From Pseudomonas sp. Q2-TVG4-2 (GTDB lineage Bacteria > Pseudomonadota > Gammaproteobacteria > Pseudomonadales > Pseudomonadaceae): a DNA stretch of 64,000 nucleotides. The stretch is taken from the NCBI RefSeq assembly GCF_013620795.1, contig NZ_LGLW01000007.1:62001-126000 (forward strand). The letters run 5' to 3'. Shown here piece after piece: positions 27,517 to 38,868 of the stretch. Numbering within the stretch: the first letter of the stretch is position 1; every line of letters begins with the position of its first letter. Below the pieces are notes generated by a model. The model was not told the origin of the DNA, ran no database searches, and saw only the letters and a program-made list of their open reading frames with translations. A program made the translations under genes and the position numbers.

Positions 27517-27717
27517 ATGATGAGGCGCTGGAGAGGAGTCGTTCAAGGTACTGCTGTATTCATGGGCGCGCTGGCCCTCTTGCTGTTGGTGGCCTACCTG
27601 CTGAATCAGGACCGGGGCGTCCTGCATCAGCTGCTTGCCGCGCCGTTGATGCTCGAGATGAGCATCATGACCGCGCTGATCTGCGTCCTGGTCTGGACTG
27701 CGCACCGCCGACGATAG
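27517..27717 (+). CDS. small two-helix membrane protein
   Basis: 66-aa protein with two hydrophobic helices (about residues 10-29 and 44-61), a basic N-terminus (MMRRWR) and basic C-terminus (HRRR). GGGAGGTGG sits just upstream of the ATG, a strong ribosome binding site that supports translation. No family recognised. It lies 96 bp downstream of bfr, before the convergent cueR. Confidence 0.6.
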   Translation: MMRRWRGVVQGTAVFMGALALLLLVAYLLNQDRGVLHQLLAAPLMLEMSIMTALICVLVWTAHRRR

Positions 27718-27768
27718 CCGGGTTGGTTGTTCCCTGAGAACATTACCTGTGATGAGTGCACCGCGCTT

Positions 27769-28167
27769 TCAACAGCATCCGCCTGACTCTAAATCCTTGA
27801 GAATCGGACAGTCCGGCCGGTCATCGCCTTGGCAGGTGTCGACCAGTTCCTGAAGGGTGTCACGTAACCCCACCAACTCGGCAATCTTCTGGTTCAGGGC
27901 GTCGATATGCGCGCCGGCAAGTGCTTTCACGTCCGCGCTGGCTCGCTGGCGGTCCTGCCAGAGCGTGAGCAGCTTGCTCACTTCCTCCAGTGAGAAACCC
28001 ATGTCGCGCGCTCTCTTGATGAAGGCGAGGCGGTGCAGGTCTTCGTCACCGTAATGACGGTAGCCATTGGCGCTACGCCCCGCGGGCGAGATCAGGTCAA
28101 TGGACTCGTAGTAGCGGATCATCTTTGCCGACAACCCGCTTTTCTTTGCTGCTTGGCCAATGTTCAT
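27769..28167 (-). CDS. cueR: CueR copper(I)-responsive MerR-family activator
   Basis: 132-aa MerR-type regulator. The N-terminal winged HTH is MNIGQAAKKSGLSAKMIRYY, followed by a dimerisation helix and the metal loop with Cys112 and Cys120 (TCQGDDRPDC), the Cu(I) ligand pair and spacing of CueR. The CC-rich end (GGCC) is common in the family. It lies 110 bp downstream of copA on the same strand. Its targets are very probably the two dyads in front of copA and copZ. Confidence 0.93.
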   Translation of the reverse strand: MNIGQAAKKSGLSAKMIRYYESIDLISPAGRSANGYRHYGDEDLHRLAFIKRARDMGFSLEEVSKLLTLWQDRQRASADVKALAGAHIDALNQKIAELVGLRDTLQELVDTCQGDDRPDCPILKDLESGGCC

Positions 28168-28277
28168 GCGGTATCCACACGTGTTGAATCGGATGAAGAA
28201 GCTGAATGACGATGGGTATCGCTGTGCTCAACCACATGCGAGGGGGTGAGCGCAGCGACAAGCGTCGGAACCGGCCA

Positions 28278-30659
<2,382 letters not shown>

Positions 30660-30687
30660 GATTCGCTCCGAATAGCCTATCGTCGCA

Positions 30688-30718
30688 ATGCTCAACCTTT
30701 ACCTTATGGGAAGGTCAA
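30688..30718 (-). promoter_or_regulatory. CueR-type promoter of copA
   Basis: On the minus strand: -35 TTGACC, a 19-bp spacer and -10 GAGCAT. The spacer contains a dyad ACCTT-N11-AAGGT with the same spacing as the E. coli copA promoter. The overlong 19-bp spacer is the hallmark of MerR-family promoters. Confidence 0.75.
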
Positions 30719-30745
30719 GGGCCAGGTCGTTCGTAGCTAACGCCA

Positions 30746-30776
30746 TTGACCTTATCCGCATGACAAGCTTGAACCT
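30746..30776 (+). promoter_or_regulatory. CueR-type promoter of copZ
   Basis: -35 TTGACC (30746-30751), 19-bp spacer, -10 GAACCT (30771-30776). ACCTT and AAGCT half-sites are 11 bp apart, a slightly weaker dyad than at copA. It starts about 30 bp upstream of the copZ ATG. Confidence 0.65.
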
Positions 30777-30805
30777 ACCTATAGGACAAACACCGGGAGT
30801 CATCG

Positions 30806-30997
30806 ATGCAAACATTCAAGGTAACAGGCATGACCTGCGCCCATTGCGAGCGCGCCGTGACCAGAGCAATCCAGGCGAGTGATGCGCAGGCCAGGGTTCG
30901 AGTCGATCTGCAGGCAGGGGTGGTGGAGGTCGAAGGGGATCTGAGCGATGCGGCGATTCGTGAGGCCATCGAGGAAGAAGGGTATCAACTGCAGTGA
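30806..30997 (+). CDS. copZ: CopZ-like copper chaperone (heavy-metal-associated domain)
   Basis: 63-aa single HMA domain with the Cu(I)-binding motif GMTCAHC (residues 8-14), beta-alpha-beta-beta-alpha-beta pattern and C-terminal GYQLQ. It should carry Cu(I) in the cytoplasm to CopA or CueR. Divergent from copA, and the CueR-type promoter in front links it to copper induction. Confidence 0.9.
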   Translation: MQTFKVTGMTCAHCERAVTRAIQASDAQARVRVDLQAGVVEVEGDLSDAAIREAIEEEGYQLQ

Positions 30998-31044
30998 GCC
31001 AGCAGCGGCAACAGCGGTTTGCCGCATGCATGGACAAGGACCGG

Positions 31045-31680
31045 TCAGCTGCTCGCCTTGCCTGCGGTGTCCCAGTCACGGACCAGTCCTCTGAACAGCG
31101 GATCGACCAGCGCCGGGCCATCGATTTCCGGATCGAACAGGTTAGGGTCGCGGGTCCAGTCGCTGAACAGGCCGACAATCAGCGCATGGATCGTGCGCGC
31201 GGCAAGACGTGGTGTCACACCCGGGTACAGGCTACCGGCGGCGCGCTCCAGCAGCTTTTCGCAGAGGTCGATAAACATGTTGATGAACGCATGGTGGCGC
31301 TCTTCGGCTTCGCGCAGTTCCTCGGTGAACTCGCAGCGATGCAGCAAAATGGTCATCACGCGGCGTTTCTGCTCATCACGGGCCAGCGCACCGATTCCTT
31401 CGATGCAAAGGTCGCGCAGCGTCCGTAGGGGCTGCTGCTGGGTGCAGCCGCAGAGTCGCTCGGTCATCTGTTCTGGCGGCAGCCGCACCTGGTTGAGCAT
31501 TTCATGAAACAAGTGAGCCTTGTTCTGAAAGTGCCAATACACCGCTCCACGCGTCACGCCAGCGTCGCGGGCGATCTGATCGAGGCTGGTGTGCGCCACA
31601 CCCTTGTCCAGGAATAACCGCTCGGCGGACGCGAGCAGCGTAATACGGGTCTTTTCGGCGTCTTCTTTGGTTCTTCGCAT
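31045..31680 (-). CDS. TetR-family repressor of the AcrR/TtgR type
   Basis: 211-aa regulator with an N-terminal HTH (TSLDQIARDAGVTRGAVYWHFQNK, residues about 30-53) and an AcrR/TtgR-like ligand domain (FEHLTEE-type region, ERHHAFINMFIDLCEKLL, ARTIHALIVGLFSDW). It is divergent from a Bcr/CflA-type MFS gene. A TtgR/AcrR-like palindrome lies between them, so it probably represses both genes until a drug-like ligand binds. Confidence 0.87.
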   Translation of the reverse strand: MRRTKEDAEKTRITLLASAERLFLDKGVAHTSLDQIARDAGVTRGAVYWHFQNKAHLFHEMLNQVRLPPEQMTERLCGCTQQQPLRTLRDLCIEGIGALARDEQKRRVMTILLHRCEFTEELREAEERHHAFINMFIDLCEKLLERAAGSLYPGVTPRLAARTIHALIVGLFSDWTRDPNLFDPEIDGPALVDPLFRGLVRDWDTAGKASS

Positions 31681-31767
31681 ATCTGGCTACGGCAGCTTCG
31701 GGCTGCGTTGGGACCCTTAAGGGCGGGCGATGCGGCGCTGATCCTTCAACCTGCTGCAACTTTGGTT

Positions 31768-31792
31768 GTTTACAATCGTCCGTGTATGTAAC
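31768..31792. promoter_or_regulatory. TtgR/AcrR-like operator
   Basis: GTTTACA (31768-31774) and ATGTAAC (31786-31792) form a palindrome of the TTTACA-N11-ATGTAA type, as in known AcrR and TtgR operators. It sits 88 bp upstream of the tetR start and 89 bp upstream of the MFS start. Confidence 0.6.
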
Positions 31793-31880
31793 AGCATCTT
31801 ACCTTCTCTGTAAATGTTCGATGTCAATCACGACGCTGTCGTGCGCTGGCGAATCGATTTTCTGCTCTCGAGTTTTTCCA

Positions 31881-33071
31881 ATGCGCCTCCCGCTTCTTTT
31901 GATACTGGGTGCTCTCAGCGCCTTTGGCCCGCTGGCCATCGATTTCTATCTGCCCGCGTTTCCAGCAATGGCACGGGCGTTTTCCACCGACGTCGAGCAT
32001 GTGCAACTGTCTCTGGCGGCCTATTTCATTGGGCTCGCCCTCGGTCAGCTGATTTATGGTCCCTTGGCGGATCGCTACGGGCGGCGCTGGCCGCTGCTGA
32101 TTGGCGTGACGCTGTTTACCCTGGCGTCGCTGGCCTGCTCCTTCGCGCCAACGCTGGATTGGCTGATTGCCGCGCGATTCGTTCAGGCACTAGGCGGATG
32201 CGCCGGTATTGTGGTGACGCGCGCCGTGGTACGCGACAGCTGTGATCCGGTGCAGGCCGCAAAGGTTTTTTCGCAGCTGATGCTGGTGATGGGGCTGGCG
32301 CCAATTCTCGCGCCGCTGGCCGGCGGGCTGTTGATGAATGCGTTCGGCTGGCAATCGATATTCGTCTCGCTGACGGTCTTCAGCGCCCTGTGCGGCCTTG
32401 CGGTCGCGCTGTGGTTGCCGGAAACGCTGCCGGCCGATGCGCCGAAGCACCCGCTCGGTGGCACGCTAGGACGTTATGTTGGCTTGTTCCGCGACCGCGA
32501 GTTCATCGCGTTCGCGCTCTGCGGTGGTGTTTCGATGGCAGGCATGTTTGCCTACATCGCGGGCTCTCCGTTCGTGTTTATTGAGCTGTATGGCGTCCCG
32601 GCCGAACACTACGGCTGGCTGTTTGGTAGTAATGCGGCGGGCTTTATCCTGGTGTCGCAGATCAACGCGCGACTGCTAAGGCTGCGCGGGCCGGGTTTCT
32701 GGCTGCGGCGTTTCGTCTGGTTTTATTTCGCTTGCAGCGCTGCCTTACTGGTGATCGCCTGGAACCAGCCGGAATCGCTCTGGCCGCTGCTGATCCCATT
32801 GTTCATGGGGCTGGGAAGCCTTGGCAGCATTCTGCCGAACGCGACTGCCTGCGCGATGGCGCGCCAGGGCCAGCAGGCGGGACTGGCTTCGGCCCTGATG
32901 GGCAGCCTGCAATTCGGCGTTGCAGCCGCCGCGTCAGCGGCAGTCGGTGCGCTGCATAACGGCACGGCGGTACCGATGGCGCTGGTGATTACTGTCTGCG
33001 CGCTGGCGGCCGGCTGTCTGGCTTGGTACACCGGTCAGCAAACGATTGCGCAGCGGGCCCCATCCTCCTGA
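31881..33071 (+). CDS. Bcr/CflA-family MFS drug efflux transporter
   Basis: 396-aa, 12-helix major facilitator. The N-terminal motif LILGALSAFGPLAIDFYLPA and GLALGQLIYGPLADRYGRR (loop 2-3 motif A) match drug/H+ antiporters of the Bcr/CflA type (bicyclomycin, chloramphenicol). ALGGCAGIVVTRAVVRD resembles motif C/D. The start MRLPLLLILG at 31881 is chosen, since an upstream in-frame ATG at 31782 lies within the operator. Likely repressed by the divergent TetR protein. Confidence 0.88.
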   Translation: MRLPLLLILGALSAFGPLAIDFYLPAFPAMARAFSTDVEHVQLSLAAYFIGLALGQLIYGPLADRYGRRWPLLIGVTLFTLASLACSFAPTLDWLIAARFVQALGGCAGIVVTRAVVRDSCDPVQAAKVFSQLMLVMGLAPILAPLAGGLLMNAFGWQSIFVSLTVFSALCGLAVALWLPETLPADAPKHPLGGTLGRYVGLFRDREFIAFALCGGVSMAGMFAYIAGSPFVFIELYGVPAEHYGWLFGSNAAGFILVSQINARLLRLRGPGFWLRRFVWFYFACSAALLVIAWNQPESLWPLLIPLFMGLGSLGSILPNATACAMARQGQQAGLASALMGSLQFGVAAAASAAVGALHNGTAVPMALVITVCALAAGCLAWYTGQQTIAQRAPSS

Positions 33072-33076
33072 CGACG

Positions 33077-33099
33077 CAACCCGCTGCGCAGCGGGGTTG
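33077..33099. terminator. bidirectional terminator between MFS and dehydrogenase genes
   Basis: CAACCCGCTGC/GCAGCGGGGTTG stem (one bulge) between two convergent genes, 6 bp after the MFS stop. Confidence 0.6.
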
Positions 33100-33101
33100 G
33101 T

Positions 33102-34115
33102 TCAGAACCCTTCGAGGACGATCTTGCCCTTGGCCTTGCCGCTTTCGATAAAACCGTGGGCGCGGCGCAGGTTTTCCGCATTGATCGTGCCGTAATGCTC
33201 ACCCAATGTGGTCTTCAGCACGCCCTTGTCGACCAACTCGGCAACGCGGTTGAGCAGTTGGTGCTGAGCGATCATGTCCGGCGTCTGGTACAGCGAGCGG
33301 GTGTACATGAACTCCCAGTGCAGCGACAGGCTCTTGCGCTTGAGCAGGCTGACGTCGAGGCTCGCCGGGTCATCGATCAGGGCCAGGCGACCTTGTGGCT
33401 GCAACGCCTCGACGATCTGCGGCAGATGCAGGTCGGTGTGGGTCAGGCTGGCAACATGGGTGACGTCGGCGATGCCCAGGCGCTGCAGTTCGGCGGCCAG
33501 CGGCTGGCTGTGGTCGATCACGTCATGAGCGCCCAGCTCACGCACCCAGGTGTGGGTATCGCTGCGAGAGGCCGTACCGATGACCTGCAGCCCGGTCAGC
33601 TGGCGCGCCAGTTGCGTGAGGATGGAGCCCACGCCGCCCGCTGCGCCGATGATGAGCAGACGTTGGTTTCGGTCTTCCTTTCCTTCGCCTATCTGCAAGC
33701 GCTCGAACAGCAGCTCCCAAGCAGTGATCGACGTCAGCGGTAGCGCCGCTGCTGCAGCGAAGTCGAGGCTGGCCGGCTTGCGGCCAACGATGCGCTCGTC
33801 CACCAGGTGCAGTTCGCTATTGGCGCCGGGGCGGTCCAGCGCGCCGGCGTAGAACACCTCGTCGCCGGGCTTGAACAGGCTGACCTCACTGCCCACTTCG
33901 CGCACCACGCCGGCCACATCCCAGCCAAGCACCTTGTACTGACCGTCTTCCGGCTGCGCGCGCATACGGATCTTGGTATCGACCGGGTTCACTGAGATGG
34001 CTCGCACCTCAACCAGTAGATCGCGTGGGCCGGGCGTGGGCTCGGGCAGCTCGATGTCGAGTAGCGATTGCGGATCGTCGATGGATCGGGATTGCTGGTA
34101 GCCAATAGCTTTCAT
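33102..34115 (-). CDS. zinc-type alcohol dehydrogenase-like / NADPH:quinone oxidoreductase family protein
   Basis: 337-aa MDR-superfamily oxidoreductase. GroES-like N-terminus (GYQQSRSIDDPQSLLDIELP, GWDVAGVVREVGSEV) and a Rossmann domain with IIGAAGGVGSILTQLARQ. The catalytic Zn cysteine is absent, which fits a quinone-reductase or zinc-independent type. The start at 34115 (MKAIGYQQ) is chosen over a 103-codon upstream extension. Divergent from a LysR gene whose product may control it. Confidence 0.87.
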   Translation of the reverse strand: MKAIGYQQSRSIDDPQSLLDIELPEPTPGPRDLLVEVRAISVNPVDTKIRMRAQPEDGQYKVLGWDVAGVVREVGSEVSLFKPGDEVFYAGALDRPGANSELHLVDERIVGRKPASLDFAAAAALPLTSITAWELLFERLQIGEGKEDRNQRLLIIGAAGGVGSILTQLARQLTGLQVIGTASRSDTHTWVRELGAHDVIDHSQPLAAELQRLGIADVTHVASLTHTDLHLPQIVEALQPQGRLALIDDPASLDVSLLKRKSLSLHWEFMYTRSLYQTPDMIAQHQLLNRVAELVDKGVLKTTLGEHYGTINAENLRRAHGFIESGKAKGKIVLEGF

Positions 34116-34220
34116 GATGCGCTCCGTTATAGGGAAGAGAAGAATCTGAGCATTGTCGGCTTTCGCGTTATGGAGAAAAACAGCATATTCGGCAGAGGCT
34201 CTTTCAATGGATTCTTGAAA

Positions 34221-35138
34221 ATGCTGCGCAGCGATGACCTGCAAATATTCGTTCTGACCGCTGAACTGGGCAGCCTGTCCGCCGCTGCCCGGCGCCTGGA
34301 GATATCGCCCGCGGTGGCCAGCGCGGCCCTCAAACGGCTGGAAGCAGAACTGGGCTGCCGCCTGCTGGTACGTTCGACCCGCAGCCTGAGGCTGACAGGT
34401 GAGGGCGAGCAGTATTTGCCCCATGCCCGCTCTGCCTTGCAGAGCCTTGTCGACGGTCAGCAGGTGCTGGTCGGTGGCAAGGCGACCATCAGTGGCGCCC
34501 TTCAGCTATCGGCTCCGTCGGATTTCGGCCGCAATGTGCTCTTGCCCTGGCTGGACGAGTTCCAGCTGCAGCATCCGCTCTTGAGCCTGCGATTGTTGTT
34601 GGCTGATCGTAATGCCGATCTGTTTCGGCAGCCGGTGGATATCGCGCTGCGCTACGGTCAGCCAGAGGACTCTAGCCTGGTGGCGCTGCCCGTGGCGGTG
34701 ACTAATCGGCGGGTGCTCTGCGCCGCGCCAGGCTACCTCGCGACACATGGGGCGCCGCGTTCGCTTACCGACCTTTCCGACCACAACTGCCTGCGCTTCA
34801 TGCTGGCGGGGCGGGTGCACGAACGCTGGTGCTTTCACGACGGCCGACGTGAGCTGGAGCAGGTCGTGAGCGGTGATCGCATCAGCGACGATGCCGACGT
34901 GGTGCGGCGCTGGGCGCTGGCGGGGCAAGGGCTGGTATACAAATCCTGGCTCGACATCGCTCAGGACGTGCAGGCAGGGCGACTGGTCGCGCTGCTGCCG
35001 GAGCTTTTGGGCGAACCGGCGCCGCTGAACCTGATCTGCGCCCATCGTGCACATATGGGTGAAAGGGTGCGGCTGTTGCGTGAACATCTGGTCGGGCGAT
35101 GCCAGCGGCTGATTCAGCTGGCTCCGTTCGCGCATTGA
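34221..35138 (+). CDS. LysR-family transcriptional regulator
   Basis: 305-aa LTTR. The N-terminal winged HTH is LQIFVLTAELGSLSAAARRL with SPAVASAALKRLEAELG, followed by an effector-binding domain (LSAPSDFGRNVLLPWLDEF, VSGDRISDDADVVRRWALAGQG). The start MLRSDDLQIF at 34221 is chosen; ATG at 34170 is possible. It resembles CrgA/DsdC-like LTTRs next to quinone reductases and is divergent from the oxidoreductase gene. Inducer unknown. Confidence 0.88.
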   Translation: MLRSDDLQIFVLTAELGSLSAAARRLEISPAVASAALKRLEAELGCRLLVRSTRSLRLTGEGEQYLPHARSALQSLVDGQQVLVGGKATISGALQLSAPSDFGRNVLLPWLDEFQLQHPLLSLRLLLADRNADLFRQPVDIALRYGQPEDSSLVALPVAVTNRRVLCAAPGYLATHGAPRSLTDLSDHNCLRFMLAGRVHERWCFHDGRRELEQVVSGDRISDDADVVRRWALAGQGLVYKSWLDIAQDVQAGRLVALLPELLGEPAPLNLICAHRAHMGERVRLLREHLVGRCQRLIQLAPFAH

Positions 35139-35167
35139 TGCGGGGCCGCACCTGGCGGCCCCATCGA

Positions 35168-36547
<1,380 letters not shown>

Positions 36548-36583
36548 TAAAAAAGCCATGCTCGACTAGGTCGGCATGGCTTT
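36548..36583 (-). terminator. Rho-independent terminator of the small lipoprotein gene
   Basis: 10-bp perfect stem AAAGCCATGC/GCATGGCTTT; read on the minus strand it is followed by a T-rich run. It lies 28 bp after the stop of the lipoprotein gene. Confidence 0.85.
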
Positions 36584-36610
36584 GAGGTGGACCGGATCCA
36601 CGCGAGCATG

Positions 36611-36907
36611 TCAGTTCTGTTGGGCAGGCTCAGGCGCCGGTGCAGGAGCGCGAGGTTCTACGGGCTCGCCGACGTCTGGCTCATTATCGTCAGGCGCGGT
36701 GACGTCTACGTCGGGTACGGTGATGGTCTTCTCCTTGGAGCCCACATCCACTTCCGGCGCATCCACGTCATATTCGGGCATGTTGCCGCCTTCCACTTCC
36801 ACGTCCGGCAGCGAACCTTCTTCGGTTTTCTCCACATCGCAGCCGGCAAGGCCTAGCGATGCGAGCAATACGGCTCCTGGAATAAGCCACTTGTAATTGC
36901 TTTTCAT
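36611..36907 (-). CDS. small acidic lipoprotein
   Basis: 98-aa protein with a lipoprotein signal ending LAGC (lipid Cys at residue 23). The mature part is low complexity, rich in Glu, Asp, Val and Pro: repeated VDV/PDV units and a PAPAPEP tail. Aspartate after the Cys (CD) would favour inner-membrane retention under the E. coli +2 rule. Monocistronic with its own terminator. No function known. Confidence 0.75.
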   Translation of the reverse strand: MKSNYKWLIPGAVLLASLGLAGCDVEKTEEGSLPDVEVEGGNMPEYDVDAPEVDVGSKEKTITVPDVDVTAPDDNEPDVGEPVEPRAPAPAPEPAQQN

Positions 36908-37056
36908 GGTTGACTCCTCTATCGCAACGGAATGCGCGTTTCGGCACTGCCACGATTCGCCGGGCCAAAGCGAGCAATAGACATTGCGGACCCAACGGCA
37001 AGTGCCGTTGTAATAGGGACTTCCCGCGTTGCACGCAGTTCAACACAGAGGGCTGG

Positions 37057-37647
37057 TCAGAGGCTCAGCAAGCGCAGTTCCATCCGCCCACGGCTGATAT
37101 CAGCGAGCGTTTGCTGCAGTCGTCGTCGATGTTCCGGCGGCAGCGCCAACACCAGCTGCGCGCCTTCTGCGTCGAAAATCTCGCTTTCGATCAGGGCGTC
37201 GAATTCACCCAGGCGCGCCTTCAGCAGGGCCAGCTCGGCGAAGCGGCAATGGCAGCTATAACGGTCTCGCCTCACCAGCTCGATGCGCTCACCTGACTGC
37301 AGGCATTTCGCCGCAGAGCCGCCGTAGGCGCGGGCTAGGCCGCCGGTGCCGAGTTGGATGCCGCCGAACCAGCGAATCACCACGACCATGACCCGATCAC
37401 AGTCCTGGCCCTCGATCGCGGTGAGCATCGGCCGGCCTGCGGTACCGCCCGGCTCACCGTCATCGCTGAAGCGATACTGATTGCCTATCTTCCAGGCCCA
37501 GCAGTTGTGAGTCGCGGTGGGGTCGTAGACGGCCTGAAGGAACGCCTGGGCTTCTTCCGGGCTGGATACGGGCGCCGCCTTGGCCAGAAAGCGGCTCTTG
37601 CAGACGGTTTCGTGATATTCACAAGGCGCGGCGAGGGTGAATGTCAT
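37057..37647 (-). CDS. YigZ/IMPACT-family protein
   Basis: 196-aa protein of the UPF0029/IMPACT family. Conserved N-terminal motif KSRFLA, then HNCWAWKIG, SDDGEPGGTAGRPML and the WFGGIQLGTGGLARAYG block, all characteristic. The C-terminal domain is ferredoxin-like. Members bind nucleic acids or ribosome-associated factors; the precise function is unknown in Pseudomonas. Start MTFTLAAP at 37647, preferred over 37659. Confidence 0.9.
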   Translation of the reverse strand: MTFTLAAPCEYHETVCKSRFLAKAAPVSSPEEAQAFLQAVYDPTATHNCWAWKIGNQYRFSDDGEPGGTAGRPMLTAIEGQDCDRVMVVVIRWFGGIQLGTGGLARAYGGSAAKCLQSGERIELVRRDRYSCHCRFAELALLKARLGEFDALIESEIFDAEGAQLVLALPPEHRRRLQQTLADISRGRMELRLLSL

Positions 37648-37843
37648 CGAGGCGGGCATGCGTGGTCGGGTGGGCGGACATTGTAGCGGCGGTGCGCGAT
37701 CGGCACATTGCTGGCACGCCGGATAGCGGTGCCATTCGGTGGATCAGGTTGAACTTTAAGACGCAGGGCCGCCTCAACGAATAACGACCTGCCCGTCGGG
37801 AAGTGCTCAATCTTTAGGCAGCAACCACTGAGGAGGAATGGCG

Positions 37844-38173
37844 ATGCTCAACTCCAAATATCAGGCGTGTATTCAGGCTTGCTCGAACTGTGCACAGGTC
37901 TGCGAGACCTGCGCCGCGTCCTGTCTGCGCGAGGACGACGTGAAGATGATGGCTCGCTGCATCGAGCTGGACCGCGACTGCGCTGACATGTGCGCCATGG
38001 CTGCGATGTTGATGGCCCGTGACAGCGCTTATGCTCAGGCCTTTTGCAAGCTCTGCGCTCAAGTCTGCCGCGACTGCGGCGAAGAATGCGCCAAGCATCA
38101 GGCGGACCACTGCCAAGCCTGCGCCGAGGCCTGCCGCAAGTGTGCCGAAGAGTGCGAAAAGATGGCGGCCTGA
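37844..38173 (+). CDS. four-helix-bundle copper-binding protein (DUF326, Csp-like)
   Basis: 109-aa protein with 19 Cys, mostly in CxxC, CxxxC and CxxxxC spacing along helices (CIQACSNCAQVCETC). This matches DUF326 and the Csp3-type copper storage proteins, which hold many Cu(I) ions inside a four-helix bundle. No signal peptide, so cytosolic (Csp3-like) rather than exported (Csp1-like). GGAGG lies 7 nt upstream of the ATG at 37844. An earlier ATG (37838) is only 1 nt from it. A role in copper buffering fits the CueR system about 7 kb upstream. Confidence 0.85.
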   Translation: MLNSKYQACIQACSNCAQVCETCAASCLREDDVKMMARCIELDRDCADMCAMAAMLMARDSAYAQAFCKLCAQVCRDCGEECAKHQADHCQACAEACRKCAEECEKMAA

Positions 38174-38191
38174 TGACCACGCCGCCAATCC

Positions 38192-38225
38192 AAAGGGTCG
38201 CGTAGCCATTGCTGCCGACCCTTTT
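38192..38225. terminator. bidirectional terminator between Csp-like and DUF1826 genes
   Basis: AAAGGGTCG (38192-38200) pairs with CGACCCTTT (38216-38224), 9 bp, and a short T-run follows on the plus strand. The two flanking genes converge. Confidence 0.75.
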
Positions 38226-38868
38226 AGGCCAGCCAGTCCAGCGTAAGGATCAGCCGACGTTCACCCGGCCTAGGCTGCGGCGAACGATGGATGATTCCAG
38301 CCCCTTCGTTGCCCTGCCAGTTTTCTCCCTTGAACAGTGCGACTTCGCCTACCTTGAGCTGCTCGATGAGTTTGGCTTCGGTGGGTTCAGCGGCCGGCTC
38401 GCCCAATCGGTGGCGGTCCATCGCGCCTTCCCTCAGCCACTGGCTGCCGGCACCGGCATACGTGGTGATCAGCCGCAGGGGCACGTGATCAATGTGAAAG
38501 CGGGGGCACATCGCCTTATCCAGCGCTCGGAGGCGAAGCCCAATACGGTGTGCTTCGACCAAACAGGCAAACGCGCCCACCAGCCAGGCGACATCAGCAA
38601 CGAATCCCGCATGGCCTAGAAGGTCCCGGTAACGCGCCGCCAGATCCGGTATATGCACGTCGCCGTCAGTATCCAGCTCAATCGTCAGTGATTCGGCCAG
38701 CGGCTCGCCCAGCGCCAGCAGCGTCTGGGCAAAACCATCGAGGTGCAGCGGTAGCTGGCGCTGCCATACCGCGAGATTGATTAGGTCATTCAACGACTCG
38801 CCCAGCACAGCAGGCTTATCGCCGAAAACCTGCGTCGGCCTGGGTTGCGCGAGTTGCTGCGCCAGCAT
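38224..38868 (-). CDS. DUF1826 protein of the zinc-starvation operon
   Basis: 214-aa protein of the DUF1826 family, typically next to a COG0523 GTPase. The motif FHIDHVPLRLITTYAG.GSQWL is reminiscent of a 2-oxoglutarate/cupin-like fold but is unproven. The ATG at 38868 overlaps the zigA stop (TAATG), showing translational coupling. It is the last gene of a Zur-controlled operon. Function unknown. Confidence 0.85.
   Translation of the reverse strand: MLAQQLAQPRPTQVFGDKPAVLGESLNDLINLAVWQRQLPLHLDGFAQTLLALGEPLAESLTIELDTDGDVHIPDLAARYRDLLGHAGFVADVAWLVGAFACLVEAHRIGLRLRALDKAMCPRFHIDHVPLRLITTYAGAGSQWLREGAMDRHRLGEPAAEPTEAKLIEQLKVGEVALFKGENWQGNEGAGIIHRSPQPRPGERRLILTLDWLA

Noticed and set aside
27472-27705. 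77-codon minus-strand ORF opposite the small membrane protein
   Set aside because: It lacks a ribosome binding site, while the plus-strand ORF at 27517 has a strong one.
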